Source: Dryomyza anilis
Lineage: Eukaryota; Arthropoda; Insecta; Diptera; Dryomyzidae
DNA length: 64,000 bases
Direction: 5' to 3'
NCBI GenBank assembly: GCA_951804985.1
Contig: OX638133.1
Span: forward strand, 24,582,963 to 24,646,962
The position numbers were made by a program, and so were the translations under genes. The notes under the pieces are model-generated. The model had not been told where the DNA came from, made no database searches, and worked only from the letters and a program-made list of their open reading frames with translations. This document shows, piece by piece, positions 44,935 through 55,520 of the stretch (position 1 is the first letter of the stretch; every line of letters begins with the position of its first letter).

Positions 44935-46698
44935 TATCTCTGTATCATTTTTTCATTCAGAACCTGTCTTTCAAATAATGGTTATGTCTTATTTAAACTT
45001 ATTTATTACCCTCGGTAAATACTTATTTTCCTAGGAATTTTAGTGTAAATCCGCTGTGAGTGGTCTAGTGAAATGTGCCAATGTTATTTTCCGCAGATTA
45101 AATAAAATAAATTGTATTCTTATTAATACTTAAATTAAAAACGCACATAGTTCGAAGTATTTCATCTTATAAAATACATTATTTTTATTAACTTTTAATA
45201 AAAATACACAATTTTCTCATTTTTTATTTATATTTTAAAATCGAAGAAGAATTTGTGTGTACATATTTTAATATAGTCCTGCTGGAGCTACACACTAATG
45301 AAATATATTGTGTTAATAATTTTTGCAGTCACAAAAAATAAAAATGTCTCCAGAATGTCCTTTGAAATAAAGTCAGTCTATCTGTCGTTTTTTTTTATGT
45401 TGTCGCTAATTTAATTGACTTGACATTGGAATGTTTTTTTTTTTAATATATTTTTTTATTGTTGTTTTTCAGTTTTCACAAACGTTCACAGCCACACCAT
45501 GAAAAATATTACAATATGAAAATAAAAAATATGTAGGTCCTTTACAATTGAAAACAGAAATGGTATTTACAATTTGTTTTCAATTTCGCAAAATTAATAT
45601 GCAAATGGCTTAGAAAGCAACGAATGAAAACTTGGCGTGGTCTTAATGTTTTTTCACATTGTTGCCAATACTTGCGGGCAACAAAGTTGGTGTGATATTT
45701 CGATGTTGCTACTTTAAAGAATTTGAAATTCTTAAGAGACCCCTTCAGCGTTAACAATTTGCTGTGCATCGATAAAAGTTCAAATTTTGAATTCTTTATA
45801 ATTGGCGATTTAAATTATAAGACTAGAATTTTAATTGGAAAAACTTTCCGACACGTTTCTTCACAACTGCTGACTTTTCGCTTTTCTCATGTTGAGCTTT
45901 AGTTGACTTATATAAATATTTTTTTTTTTGTTATAAATGTAGAAAATGTTGTATTATAAATTATATATAGTATAGGTTGCATAATAAATCACGCATTACG
46001 TTGCTATACAAAAAGTTATAATGAGCGAAAACATTAAAATTCTTTGGGAGTAGTACTAAGCAGTAGTCAACGAACGTCAGGATTTGTTTGCAAGGATTGC
46101 TGAAAATGTTTGTTCCCTAATGGATTTATCCTATCATCAGGCAAGTCGTCTGCTCAAACAAAAACAACATGTCAACCGATATGTTTACATCCGCTTTCGC
46201 GTAATGATTAATGAGTCGCGAGTTATGCGAAAGAAGAAAAAAAAATAGAAAAAAAAATTTAGAAAAAAAACATTAAATTGCACCATTAAAAATGAGTAGT
46301 AATTTATTTGAAAATTCGAACTAAAATATTTCACAAACATGTTGTTTTAACTTTTCGTAACTTGTCAATAACATAAATATTTTTGACTAATATTTGGTTA
46401 TTAAATAGTGTTACACATTGCGCTAAAATTTTCAAAAATTTCAGTTCAGTCGCTCAGAAGTATTCGTTGAAGGCCGATGTGTAATACATTTTTTAACCCT
46501 TTAAAGCCTGCCGAATTAAATACACACCAGATGTTACGTAGTGCATATTTTCCCTATCATGTTTCACTAAAATGCGGACATCAGATGATAAGAACTTTGT
46601 CCGATTTTGCACCGCGGCTTTTTCTCCATTTTAATCAAATCTGTGGACGCCAACAACACACAATTTGTAGAACATTGTAATATTATTGTAGTAAAATG
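44935..46698. other. Intergenic DNA with a possible decayed reading frame
   Basis: At 46021-46248 the plus strand reads from ATG with two early stops (TAG, TAA) and then about 60 open codons (NERQDLFARIAENVCSLMD and on) before an A-rich stop region; the composition is more protein-like than its surroundings, but I do not recognise a family. 46517-46592 is the short repeat shared with 39985-40075. The rest is featureless. Confidence 0.4.
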
Positions 46699-49079
46699 CA
46701 AGGCCGTGCGCACGGGGTGGTTTTGGGGGTTCAAACCACCCCCCTCCCCCAGGAGCATTAAAAAAATATTAAGTAATTAAATTAAAGCCTAAAAATGTAT
46801 ATAACTGTAAATTATAATTTTATAATATCACACGCTCAGATCAAAAGTGGTTTAAACAATAAAATTGATCAAAATGATTTGAGTACAAACGAAACAATAT
46901 TTTCTTAAGGCAAAAAACAATAAAAGAAGAATATAATCGTGTTTCCCAGTTTTTCTGGATCAATTCATTAAAGGGGTTTATTTGCATTTGAAATTCAAGT
47001 GCATATAAAATTGTTGGTCGAACATTTGAAAAAAGTTGGCTGTAGTTCATGGCTGAGACATCATTGAGTATGAAAATGATTGTACGATATAAATTCGTTT
47101 ACAGCTTTTATTCGCATTTAAATAAATTTGAATTGATTTTTGAAATATCTCATAGTAACATTTCAAAAGGGAATATCAAAGAGATCTCAGCTACAAAATA
47201 AAGGGTGTAAACGAAATTATTTTTACATTTTCTTGTATTTATAACATAAAAAGTTTACACGATAAAAAAAAATATATCACAAATGATGAACAATACTCCA
47301 CAATTTTTAAAAATAGTTAAAGAATTATATTACTGAATTAGTTTGGACGAATTTCCGTATTTTAGTCTTCCAGCCCACCATCAGCCATTGGACACCATTT
47401 TTTCTAACATTTTTGATAACACTAAGCCAAATATCGCTTATTTTATTTCAGTTTAACAATATTGCAATATTTCTCGCTCGTTTATTTGGATCTTTAATCC
47501 ATTTCTTCGATTTTATTTGGACCATTAAATGATATCAGTTTAAATATCATCTTTACTTTTTGAAAGTATGAAATATATTTAAAACATTTTTTTGACACAT
47601 CTCTTTTTGATTATTGGACATAGATCTAGATATAACACTTTATTTCGCAGCAAATTAACGATTTATAAATCCTGATTTTCGACCTGATTCACGTTTACGA
47701 TTTAAGAAGATGGTCTCTTGAGACCGAATTGTAATATTTCCGGCAGTTTCCCTGCAATAATTGCATGCAATGCAGAACGGTTAGCTTATCAAAATGTCCA
47801 AAATTTATTTTCCCATATTTCAAGTTTTTTTTGTTGACATGATCGATTACTGATAACAGTAAACTCGTTAATTTTTTTGTTTGTCATAAATTAGGGACTT
47901 TTTGATTTTCATTATTTACTTTGACCACAATATCCGCATATGCCGCAAACATTTATATGCCGCAAACATTTTTTTTATTATGAAAATATCATATGCATTT
48001 TCATTTCAAATTCAAGGATAATTTAAAGTCAAGTTTAAAATTAAAGTCTACTTTTTTAACAATTTTCATAAATAATAAAACGTGAAAAAGCTGATTTTAA
48101 TTTTAAAGTCGACTTTCGTCATTGCTTTTTGAAATATATCCTTTTGAAATAAACTTTGTTTAAAGATGACCACTCTAAAATCAAAATTTTGGCAATTTTA
48201 ATATCTTTTAAATGTGACTTCAGTGTTTTATTTTGCTTCACTATTGCTTAAGTTATGTTCAATTGATTAACACGACTTTTGCGATATTTATACATATTTT
48301 TTCAAATTTAAATCACCAAACCTCTTAAACCACACCGTCTGGAAAGCTAAAATTTAATCAATATCTTTATTATATGTTGTTTCACCATACTTCGAAATTT
48401 CAGCAAGTTCTGAAATAGTACTGTTAAAATTTTAATTTGTTTGTTTTCATATTCCAAAATTATTTATTCATATTATTTATAAAAAAATTGTTTTTTTTAC
48501 CAAAAAAAAAAAAATAAAAATATACTTTCATAAATAAATTGGTATACAAAATATGAATTTTGAAGTTGAATAAATAAATGTTCACAACACAATGGAAAAA
48601 TTTTCGCCTGCGGCGCTTTTCTGATCGAATTATTTGACTAATATTATGAAAATATTTTTATGAAATGCAAGTCCAAATTTCAAATGAAATCGATTGGTTT
48701 TATTTAATATTTTCTCAAATTATATACATTTCGAATATTTTTCAAAGCCTTTTTCAATTTATTGCTAGTTTTGTACATGTTTAATTGTTAAAAAAGTAAT
48801 ACGTATTTTCACTAATGGAATACTGTTTTTATTACGATTAACCGAAAATGAAAAATTGCACAACCGCGATCTAATAACCCTTCAAAAGTTTCGAAGGAAA
48901 CTCCGTTATAAGAAGATCGTATACCCGATATCTTACCTAGTTTAGTCCTCGTCAGATACTTTCTGAAATAATGACATATGTTCATTAGTATGGCCAAACA
49001 GAAATCTATCTCACCTACCCCCTTTATTATGAAGTTAGCTCAAACCCCCCCCCACAAGCAAATCCAGCGCACGGCCCTG
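46699..49079. mobile_element. hAT-like element with 8-bp target duplication GTAAAATG
   Basis: 2381 bp between two copies of GTAAAATG (46691-46698 and 49080-49087). Ends CAAGGCCGTGCGCACGGGG and CAGCGCACGGCCCTG form a short inverted repeat of hAT type; C-rich stretches (CCACCCCCCTCCCCC and CAAACCCCCCCCCAC) lie just inside each end. The interior is AT-rich with no frame resembling a hAT transposase, so it is a nonautonomous or decayed copy. It includes at 48008-48115 a relative of the small foldback at 18393. Confidence 0.85.
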
Positions 49080-49194
49080 GTAAAATGTAATAGATTATTG
49101 TATTTGTTTAAAAAAAAATGTAGTTCTACTACATTTGAATATCAAGTCCAATAATTTCACCATATAAAGTATAACAAATTCGTTTTCTGCATAT

Positions 49195-49420
49195 TGCAGT
49201 ACATAGAAAAAATCTTGAATACGATAATTTTATTCATCAATATTATGAACAACTACCAGTTTCATCATATGAAAAAAGTTCTTTTCATTGAATTAAAATT
49301 TAATGTTATTCATGTTCAATATCATGATCTTAAAGATCAAAATTACCTAGAAAAATGTGTCTCCTTTTACATATTATATATTTATAATTCTTACAAGATG
49401 TATGTTATTTAATTGTTAAA
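49195..49420. repeat. Cluster of TTCATcAATATtATGAA words
   Basis: Contains TTCATCAATATTATGAAC, TTCATCATATGAA, TTCATGTTCAATATCATG and related inverted words, as at 13816-14095 and 50740-50960. The tail TTATATATTTATAATTC resembles 51705-51722. A 72-codon frame across it has no motif. Confidence 0.4.
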
Positions 49421-49464
49421 TAGGTACCAGTTGCTTGATTTATAAAATTTGACATATTTTTTTC

Positions 49465-50453
49465 GGGATCCGTACGAAATATCGAAAAAAAATGTCGAAA
49501 TTATAAAAGCCTTAGAACGCCGTAACAATATTTGGCCGTATCACAAAATGTCGAAAAATATTTTAAAGCTAGAAAATGTCGACAAATTTTTAAAACTATA
49601 AATACAAAAACATTTTTTTATAGGATCAAAAAATGTCGAAAATTAAAATGCCGAAATATCAAAATGTTGAAATACAAATTTCATATCCTATTTGAGCAAG
49701 TCCACACCAACTCTCGTAGGATTTGCAACTCACTCTCTTCGATTCAATGATATTTTGGCAACTGATAAAGAGTATCGGAATCTGCATTCACCGTTTTTTT
49801 CCGACCACTATTTCCAAAGATATCACTTTTTCCAGAGATACAGTCCAAATTGTCAATGATAACTTTTGTATGGTGGTTCCTATTGAAATATCACTTGATG
49901 CTAGATACTTTGATAAGGTTTCGTTTAAAAACTAATAAAACAATCTTTTGCAAAATTCTTCATAACATGAACATATGACCAATGGTCGTTATCCTTGAAC
50001 TTCGAATTGCATGTCCTTAAAAAAAGTATTTAAAAAAATAATCGAAATGTTTGTTGATTTTTGTGTTGAAGCTAAATTCCAAGATGGTATTTTGAAGGCA
50101 GCATATTAAAAAATCTCCGCATGATTCCTAGAGTAGCTAAAAATCAGAATTCGTTCTTTTTTAATATCTTTATCTTTGAGTTTTTTCGACATTTTGGTAA
50201 AAAATGGTTTCGTCATATTAAATTTTTACATTTTTAATTTTCGACATTTTGTTTTTCAACATTCTAGTTTTCAACATTTTTTTTCGACATTTTGTTTTTC
50301 AACATTCTAGTTTTCAACATTTTTTTTCGACATTTTGGTTTTCGACATTTTTGTTTTCGACATTTTCAGTTTTCGGCATTTTTATTTTCTACATTTTTGT
50401 CTTCGGTATTTTTAGTTTCGATATTTTAAATTTCGACTTATCGTACCAGACCC
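49465..50453. mobile_element. Foldback element with GTCGAAAA minisatellite arms
   Basis: Left end GGGATCCGTACGAAATATCG and right end ATAGTCG-like complement CGACTTATCGTACCAGACCC form an imperfect inverted repeat. The left arm (to about 49690) repeats AAAATGTCGAAAA words and the right arm (from about 50180) repeats TTTTCGACATTTT words, about 12-20 bp apart. The middle (49690-50170) is unrelated. About 989 bp; no transposase. Confidence 0.7.
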
Positions 50454-50739
50454 ATTTTTTTCATAAACAAAATGTAAAAATAAAATAAGTTTACGATATT
50501 AAAAATTATTCGAAAATTTAAATAAAAAAAAAGTGTCCGAAAAAACGAACCGAAAAAATAATGTGTCCGGAAATTTGTTTTACAAATAGTATAAAAAAAT
50601 TGTAATTATATATATATTACAAATCTAATTTATGCATATCGAGCAAACATTATATAAGAAATAATAAACAAGAACTACTCGAGCACTCTAAATAGTGCAT
50701 AAAATGAACGAAGAATATATATACTTTTATTAATATTTG

Positions 50740-50960
50740 GTTTTATGAACAACATTTTTCAATACGATGTCCATATTTGGTATATTATGTATTTGTTCAT
50801 TAATACGATGAAAAACTCTTTTACAGTCATTCATCAAATTGATTATGAATTCATATTGATGTTTTGTAGCAATAAATATTATGAATTGTTCTTCAATACA
50901 ATGAATGATGGTTTGAAGAACAAAGTTCATCAATATGGAGAAAATTTAATCTGAAGGTAC
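50740..50960. repeat. Cluster of TTCATcAATATgATGAA words
   Basis: Contains TTATGAACAACATTTTTCAAT, TTCATTAATACGATGAA, TTCATCAAATTGATTATGAA, TTCTTCAATACAATGAA and TTCATCAATATGGAG. Same type as the clusters at 13816 and 49195. Confidence 0.45.
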
Positions 50961-52949
50961 AAATGAAAACCCACAATCCCAAACTTGCGGGAAAATGGTA
51001 TCAATTGCTTTAAAATTACCTATCACGTGACTGGTGAAAAAATTACTTTTCACTGTTATAGTCCAAAGGTAGGCAGGAAGGAGGCAATCATTATACATTT
51101 TCTACGACCAGCACCATTGGTACAGACTACGGACAGGATCTTGAAGACAAGTTTGTGCTATTTCAGCATGAGATGACGGATTGTGTCCCTGCTAAGCATG
51201 TCGCTAGAGAAGTGAAAAGGCACTAGGTGGCGCCATAGTCACGACACACGCTGCAACAAATGCGTCTTTAATTCGTAGACTCTTTTTCGAAAAATAATTT
51301 ATTTAAATACAGTATGTCTTCCAAGTAATTATAATGCACGCATGCAATAGTGGAATCATTATTGAAATGTGAATGCATGAAGGCGAAGGTAAAATAAAAT
51401 AAATTGAAAATGTAAAGTGAAAAAGGGGCGATTGAACTAGAACCGGTTAACTATCTCTGAAAAACCATTCATGTGCGTAGTCTAGGATTAGTTCTTTTCC
51501 CCGAAGGGAAACTTACTGACGGAAACTCGTTGCAAGCAAAGACAAAGGCAGAGGACAAAAAAAATGTTATGCACACAAAAAAAAATATTTTAACAACCAG
51601 GATTCATCATATTGAGGATTTCATTGAATTAAAATCGTAATTTTTTTAATGTTTTTGTGCGTAAACATCATATTTCAAACAAAAATGTATCTTCAATTAC
51701 ACTTTTATGTATTTATAATTCCTAGAAGATTTCTGATAAGTTAAAAACATATTTATTAATTTAAATAAATTTTTGATCAGTTTTTTGTTTCGGTGTATAC
51801 TTCAAAAATGAAAATAGCGTTAAGAAAAAATGTTCCTTATATGTTCCAATTTGCTAATTTGAACTAGAAAAATTTCTTATAATAAAAAAAAAATAGTTTA
51901 TTAAGAAAACAACTTTTCTTAAAATAAGTAAAATTGAACTTGAGGTAATATTACATTTTATTTATTATTGGGAAAACTGCTCTCTGATCAGGTCAGACAC
52001 AACCATACTATGATCCTCAGTGACCTCAGAACAATACTATGCAACAATCACGAGTTACATCATAGTATGATGCCCTACAACCACGAAATTCTCACACGAA
52101 ATACTTTTGTCCCTCATGTAGTTTTAACAATGTAGTTATAACAAAATTATCGAAAATTCCCACCAATTCTCAGCAATATTCACACAATTCTCACTAATTC
52201 CCACCGTACAGCTGCATTCTCTTCGTGTGGGAAATTTCCCACGTGTGAGAATTTTTTCCCATTTTTCGCTCGTGTGAGCAATCATTTACCGCAAGGATAG
52301 CAAATTTCCATAAGCTGTATTTTTACTGCAAAACTGGCATCTATGGCTCCAACCATTTTGTGTTTTCAACGTGTAAAAAAGAGAATAAATTAAAAATAAT
52401 TAATTACGTTGCATTAAATTTATTTGATGTTGCGTTGTAAATTTATTATGAAAATTTATTATGAAATTTCACTTAGCCTCGCATTTAACCCATTTGATGA
52501 AGAAACTGTGTGCCAGGCGAAATATGTTTTAATTTTGATTAGAACGTTTGATAAGTAACAAGTCTGAGATTATGGTGATTATTATATTTTGCTTAATTCA
52601 CCATGTTCAAAATGAGCAGTGAATGTGTGTTAATTAACTCAAGTGTGGATATTACTTTAAGATCAAAGATAATATTTATAATATTCGTAGTACTTAATGT
52701 ATCTAATTAAATATGATTTTCATGACTGCGTTAATGTGATATTTTTACAGGGAAAGTAACAAATAACAATTAGTAGAAATGTGTTTTATATTGCTTAATA
52801 ATCATTTAACACTTATCTACTAAACGATAAATGAAATTTGCTGTGTACTTCCCATACACCATTTCAATATAATTCTAGTCTTACGATTTTTGAGCCGTTA
52901 GCCATTTTAACCTGAATTTAGCTCAAAAACTCTACGTAATAGAAAAAAA
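50961..52949. other. Intergenic DNA, partly single-copy in appearance
   Basis: 50980-51290 and 51410-51570 are less AT-rich and not repeated in the window. 52140-52290 has GTGTGAGAA/TTCTCACA-type words in both orientations. No gene is supported. Confidence 0.45.
51219..51236. promoter_or_regulatory. Candidate CTCF-type insulator site
   Basis: GGCACTAGGTGGCGCCAT matches the core of the CTCF recognition sequence known in flies and vertebrates (CACnAGrTGGCGC). It lies in a less AT-rich, non-repeated stretch. A single match in 64 kb can occur by chance. Confidence 0.4.
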
Positions 52950-53786
52950 ATGAGTATTTCTTTTATTTCTTTATTTCTTTATTTCTTTATTTCTTTATTT
53001 CTTTATTTCTTTATTTCTTTATTTCTTTATTTCTTTATTTCTTTATTTCTTTATTTCTTTATTTCTTTATTTCTTTATTTCTTTATTTCTTTATTTCTTT
53101 ATTTCTTTATTTCTTTATTTCTTTATTTCTTTATTTCTTTATTTCTTTATTTCTTTATTTCTTTATTTCTTTATTTCTTTATTTCTTTATTTCTTTATTT
53201 CTTTATTTCTTTATTTCTTTATTTCTTTATTTCTTTATTTCTTTATTTCTTTATTTCTTTATTTCTTTATTTCTTTATTTCTTTATTTCTTTATTTCTTT
53301 ATTTCTTTATTTCTTTATTTCTTTATTTCTTTATTTCTTTATTTCTTTATTTCTTTATTTCTTTATTTCTTTATTTCTTTATTTCTTTATTTCTTTATTT
53401 CTTTATTTCTTTATTTCTTTATTTCTTTATTTCTTTATTTCTTTATTTCTTTATTTCTTTATTTCTTTATTTCTTTATTTCTTTATTTCTTTATTTCTTT
53501 ATTTCTTTATTTCTTTATTTCTTTATTTCTTTATTTCTTTATTTCTTTATTTCTTTATTTCTTTATTTCTTTATTTCTTTATTTCTTTATTTCTTTATTT
53601 CTTTATTTCTTTATTTCTTTATTTCTTTATTTCTTTATTTCTTTATTTCTTTATTTCTTTATTTCTTTATTTCTTTATTTCTTTATTTCTATATTTCTTT
53701 ATTTCTTTATTTCTGTATTTCTTTATTTATTTATTTATTTATTTATTTCTTTATATCTTTATTTCTTTATTTCTTTATTATTTATT
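52950..53786 (+). repeat. Very long (ATTTCTTT)n octanucleotide array
   Basis: From about 52962 to 53690 the 8-bp unit ATTTCTTT runs without a single interruption, about 91 units; then variants (ATATTTC, GTATTTC, ATTT runs) to about 53786. The unit times three is 24 nt without a stop, giving an apparent 279-codon FISLFLYF-repeat frame that is an artefact. Confidence 0.97.
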
Positions 53787-54399
53787 TAATAATATATATT
53801 AATACTTAGAATAGAAATATTGCATAATTAATAATTAATAAAAAAAAGTTTTAACGTTTAGCAATTAATCCAAAAAAAAATCCTTGTGTTGTATAACGAA
53901 GCTCCCAATTATATTTTATGGTCCTAGTTAATTAATTTTGAAAATATAATTCCATCAATTTATCGCATTCCAAAGCTTCAATGCGGAAGTAGTGAAATTG
54001 CTATAGCCATGGGCTATACACGACCTGGACCTCTTTGCGCATCCCAATTGCGGTGGATACAAAAACGAACATGTGCCAATTTTATGAGTTCGTTGGCAAA
54101 AGTAATTCAATAAAAATTTATCAAAGCACAGTGGGGTGAAACGCTAAAAAATGACAACGTTTCACTTGATTTTAAATAATTTGTTTGTTGGGCATAAAAA
54201 TTGTACACAAACTTTTTTATGAAAAGATTATAGTAAATTAATAGGTAAATTTATATTACACAAAAACGAGCAAAACTTTCAATAAGAAAAAAGGATACAG
54301 TTAAGGATGTACTTAAATACGTTTTTGATATAAATGTTATTTACTTTACATATTTATACATATTTACTTTATTATTAAAAAGTAATACGAAATTACCAT
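53787..54399. other. Intergenic DNA, nothing recognised
   Basis: AT-rich; no frame with motifs and no repeat structure. Confidence 0.5.
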
Positions 54400-54660
54400 A
54401 CTCGCTGCACCCCCTGTATTCGTTGCATGTTCAGCGAAAGCTGTGTCATGTGGTTTTGTTTTTCAAAACATTGAATGTTTTGAATGGCTGGATGTTTTGA
54501 CAGTACTTGACACCAATGAAACAAATACTGCAGTGAAGTGAGTCGGCCGAGAGACTTCACCGTAATACTGTCGACTGTCATTTGAAAAATGCATTAAAAA
54601 CTGTAGAGTGCGTATTTGCAGAGGAAACTTTGCCAACATTTGTGCAGATGTTTAATAAAT
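54400..54660 (+). repeat. Unclassified dispersed repeat U, partial copy
   Basis: Matches 60355-60605: TTGCATGTTCAGC, AAAACATTGAATGTTTTGAAT, ACTGCAGTGAAGT, GAGACTTCACC, ACTGTAGAGTGC, TTTGCAGAGGAAAC. Lacks the left 100 bp. Confidence 0.7.
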
Positions 54661-55512
54661 AACAAGCATTTCAGTGCACCAAATATGATAAATATGCGCT
54701 CGCAGAAAAATATTTGTCTTATATTCTGCTTACAATACGTTCTGTTGGGTTGGCTTGGTTTTCGAATACACGTCCGTCATTTGTGCGCACGAATCTTAAA
54801 TAATTTAATAAACAAAAGGAAGAAAACAAATATATAATACCAATTTCTGCATTACGTAGAAAATGAATTTCTAATACAGTGTGTAGTAAAATGAAGTAAA
54901 ATAAAAACGAATTTATTTAAATAATTATAAAATGTAGAATAACAAATTATTAATTAAAATAAATATAGGAAATTTAGAATTTGTCAAAATTTTACACATA
55001 TTTTGTTGTCATGTAGTTTTCAATATTTTAAATTTAATTTGTATATTCTTCATTCTTTGTACCCTCACAGGTGAATTTTCCCTCTTAATATATTTTCTTA
55101 TTTTCAATTTATGTTAACTATTTGCTGTCTATCAATTCAAAAATTATAAAAATCGTTTATGTAGTTCAAAGGATATAAGCTTTGTACACATTTTATCCTT
55201 TTATACACACTGTCAACTTGCAACAAGAATTTAGCAAAATGTGTAGTTTATCAAATATGACCCAAGGGGCTGCCACATTTATGACAAAATATTTACAATA
55301 AATTCGACCTTGTTCTAGCTTTTATGGCAAATGTTACGTGCAATGATTATAGATTATGTACAAAGCAAATAAAACAAGAAGTAGTCAGTTTTATTTTTAA
55401 CTAAAACTCTATGACAGATATTTATTGAAATTGAAAGCAATTCAAGCGTAAATGAATTTTATTACCGATATTATTTACATTCACCTACTAAAATTTAATA
55501 AGTTTTATTTTT
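54661..55512. other. AT-rich intergenic DNA, nothing recognised
   Basis: Short open frames only; no terminal or tandem repeats seen. Confidence 0.5.
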
Positions 55513-55520
55513 ACAGAAAT

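Noticed and set aside
52950..53789. 279-codon open frame of FISLFLYF repeats
   Set aside because: It is the translation of an (ATTTCTTT)n array; 24 nt without a stop repeats indefinitely.
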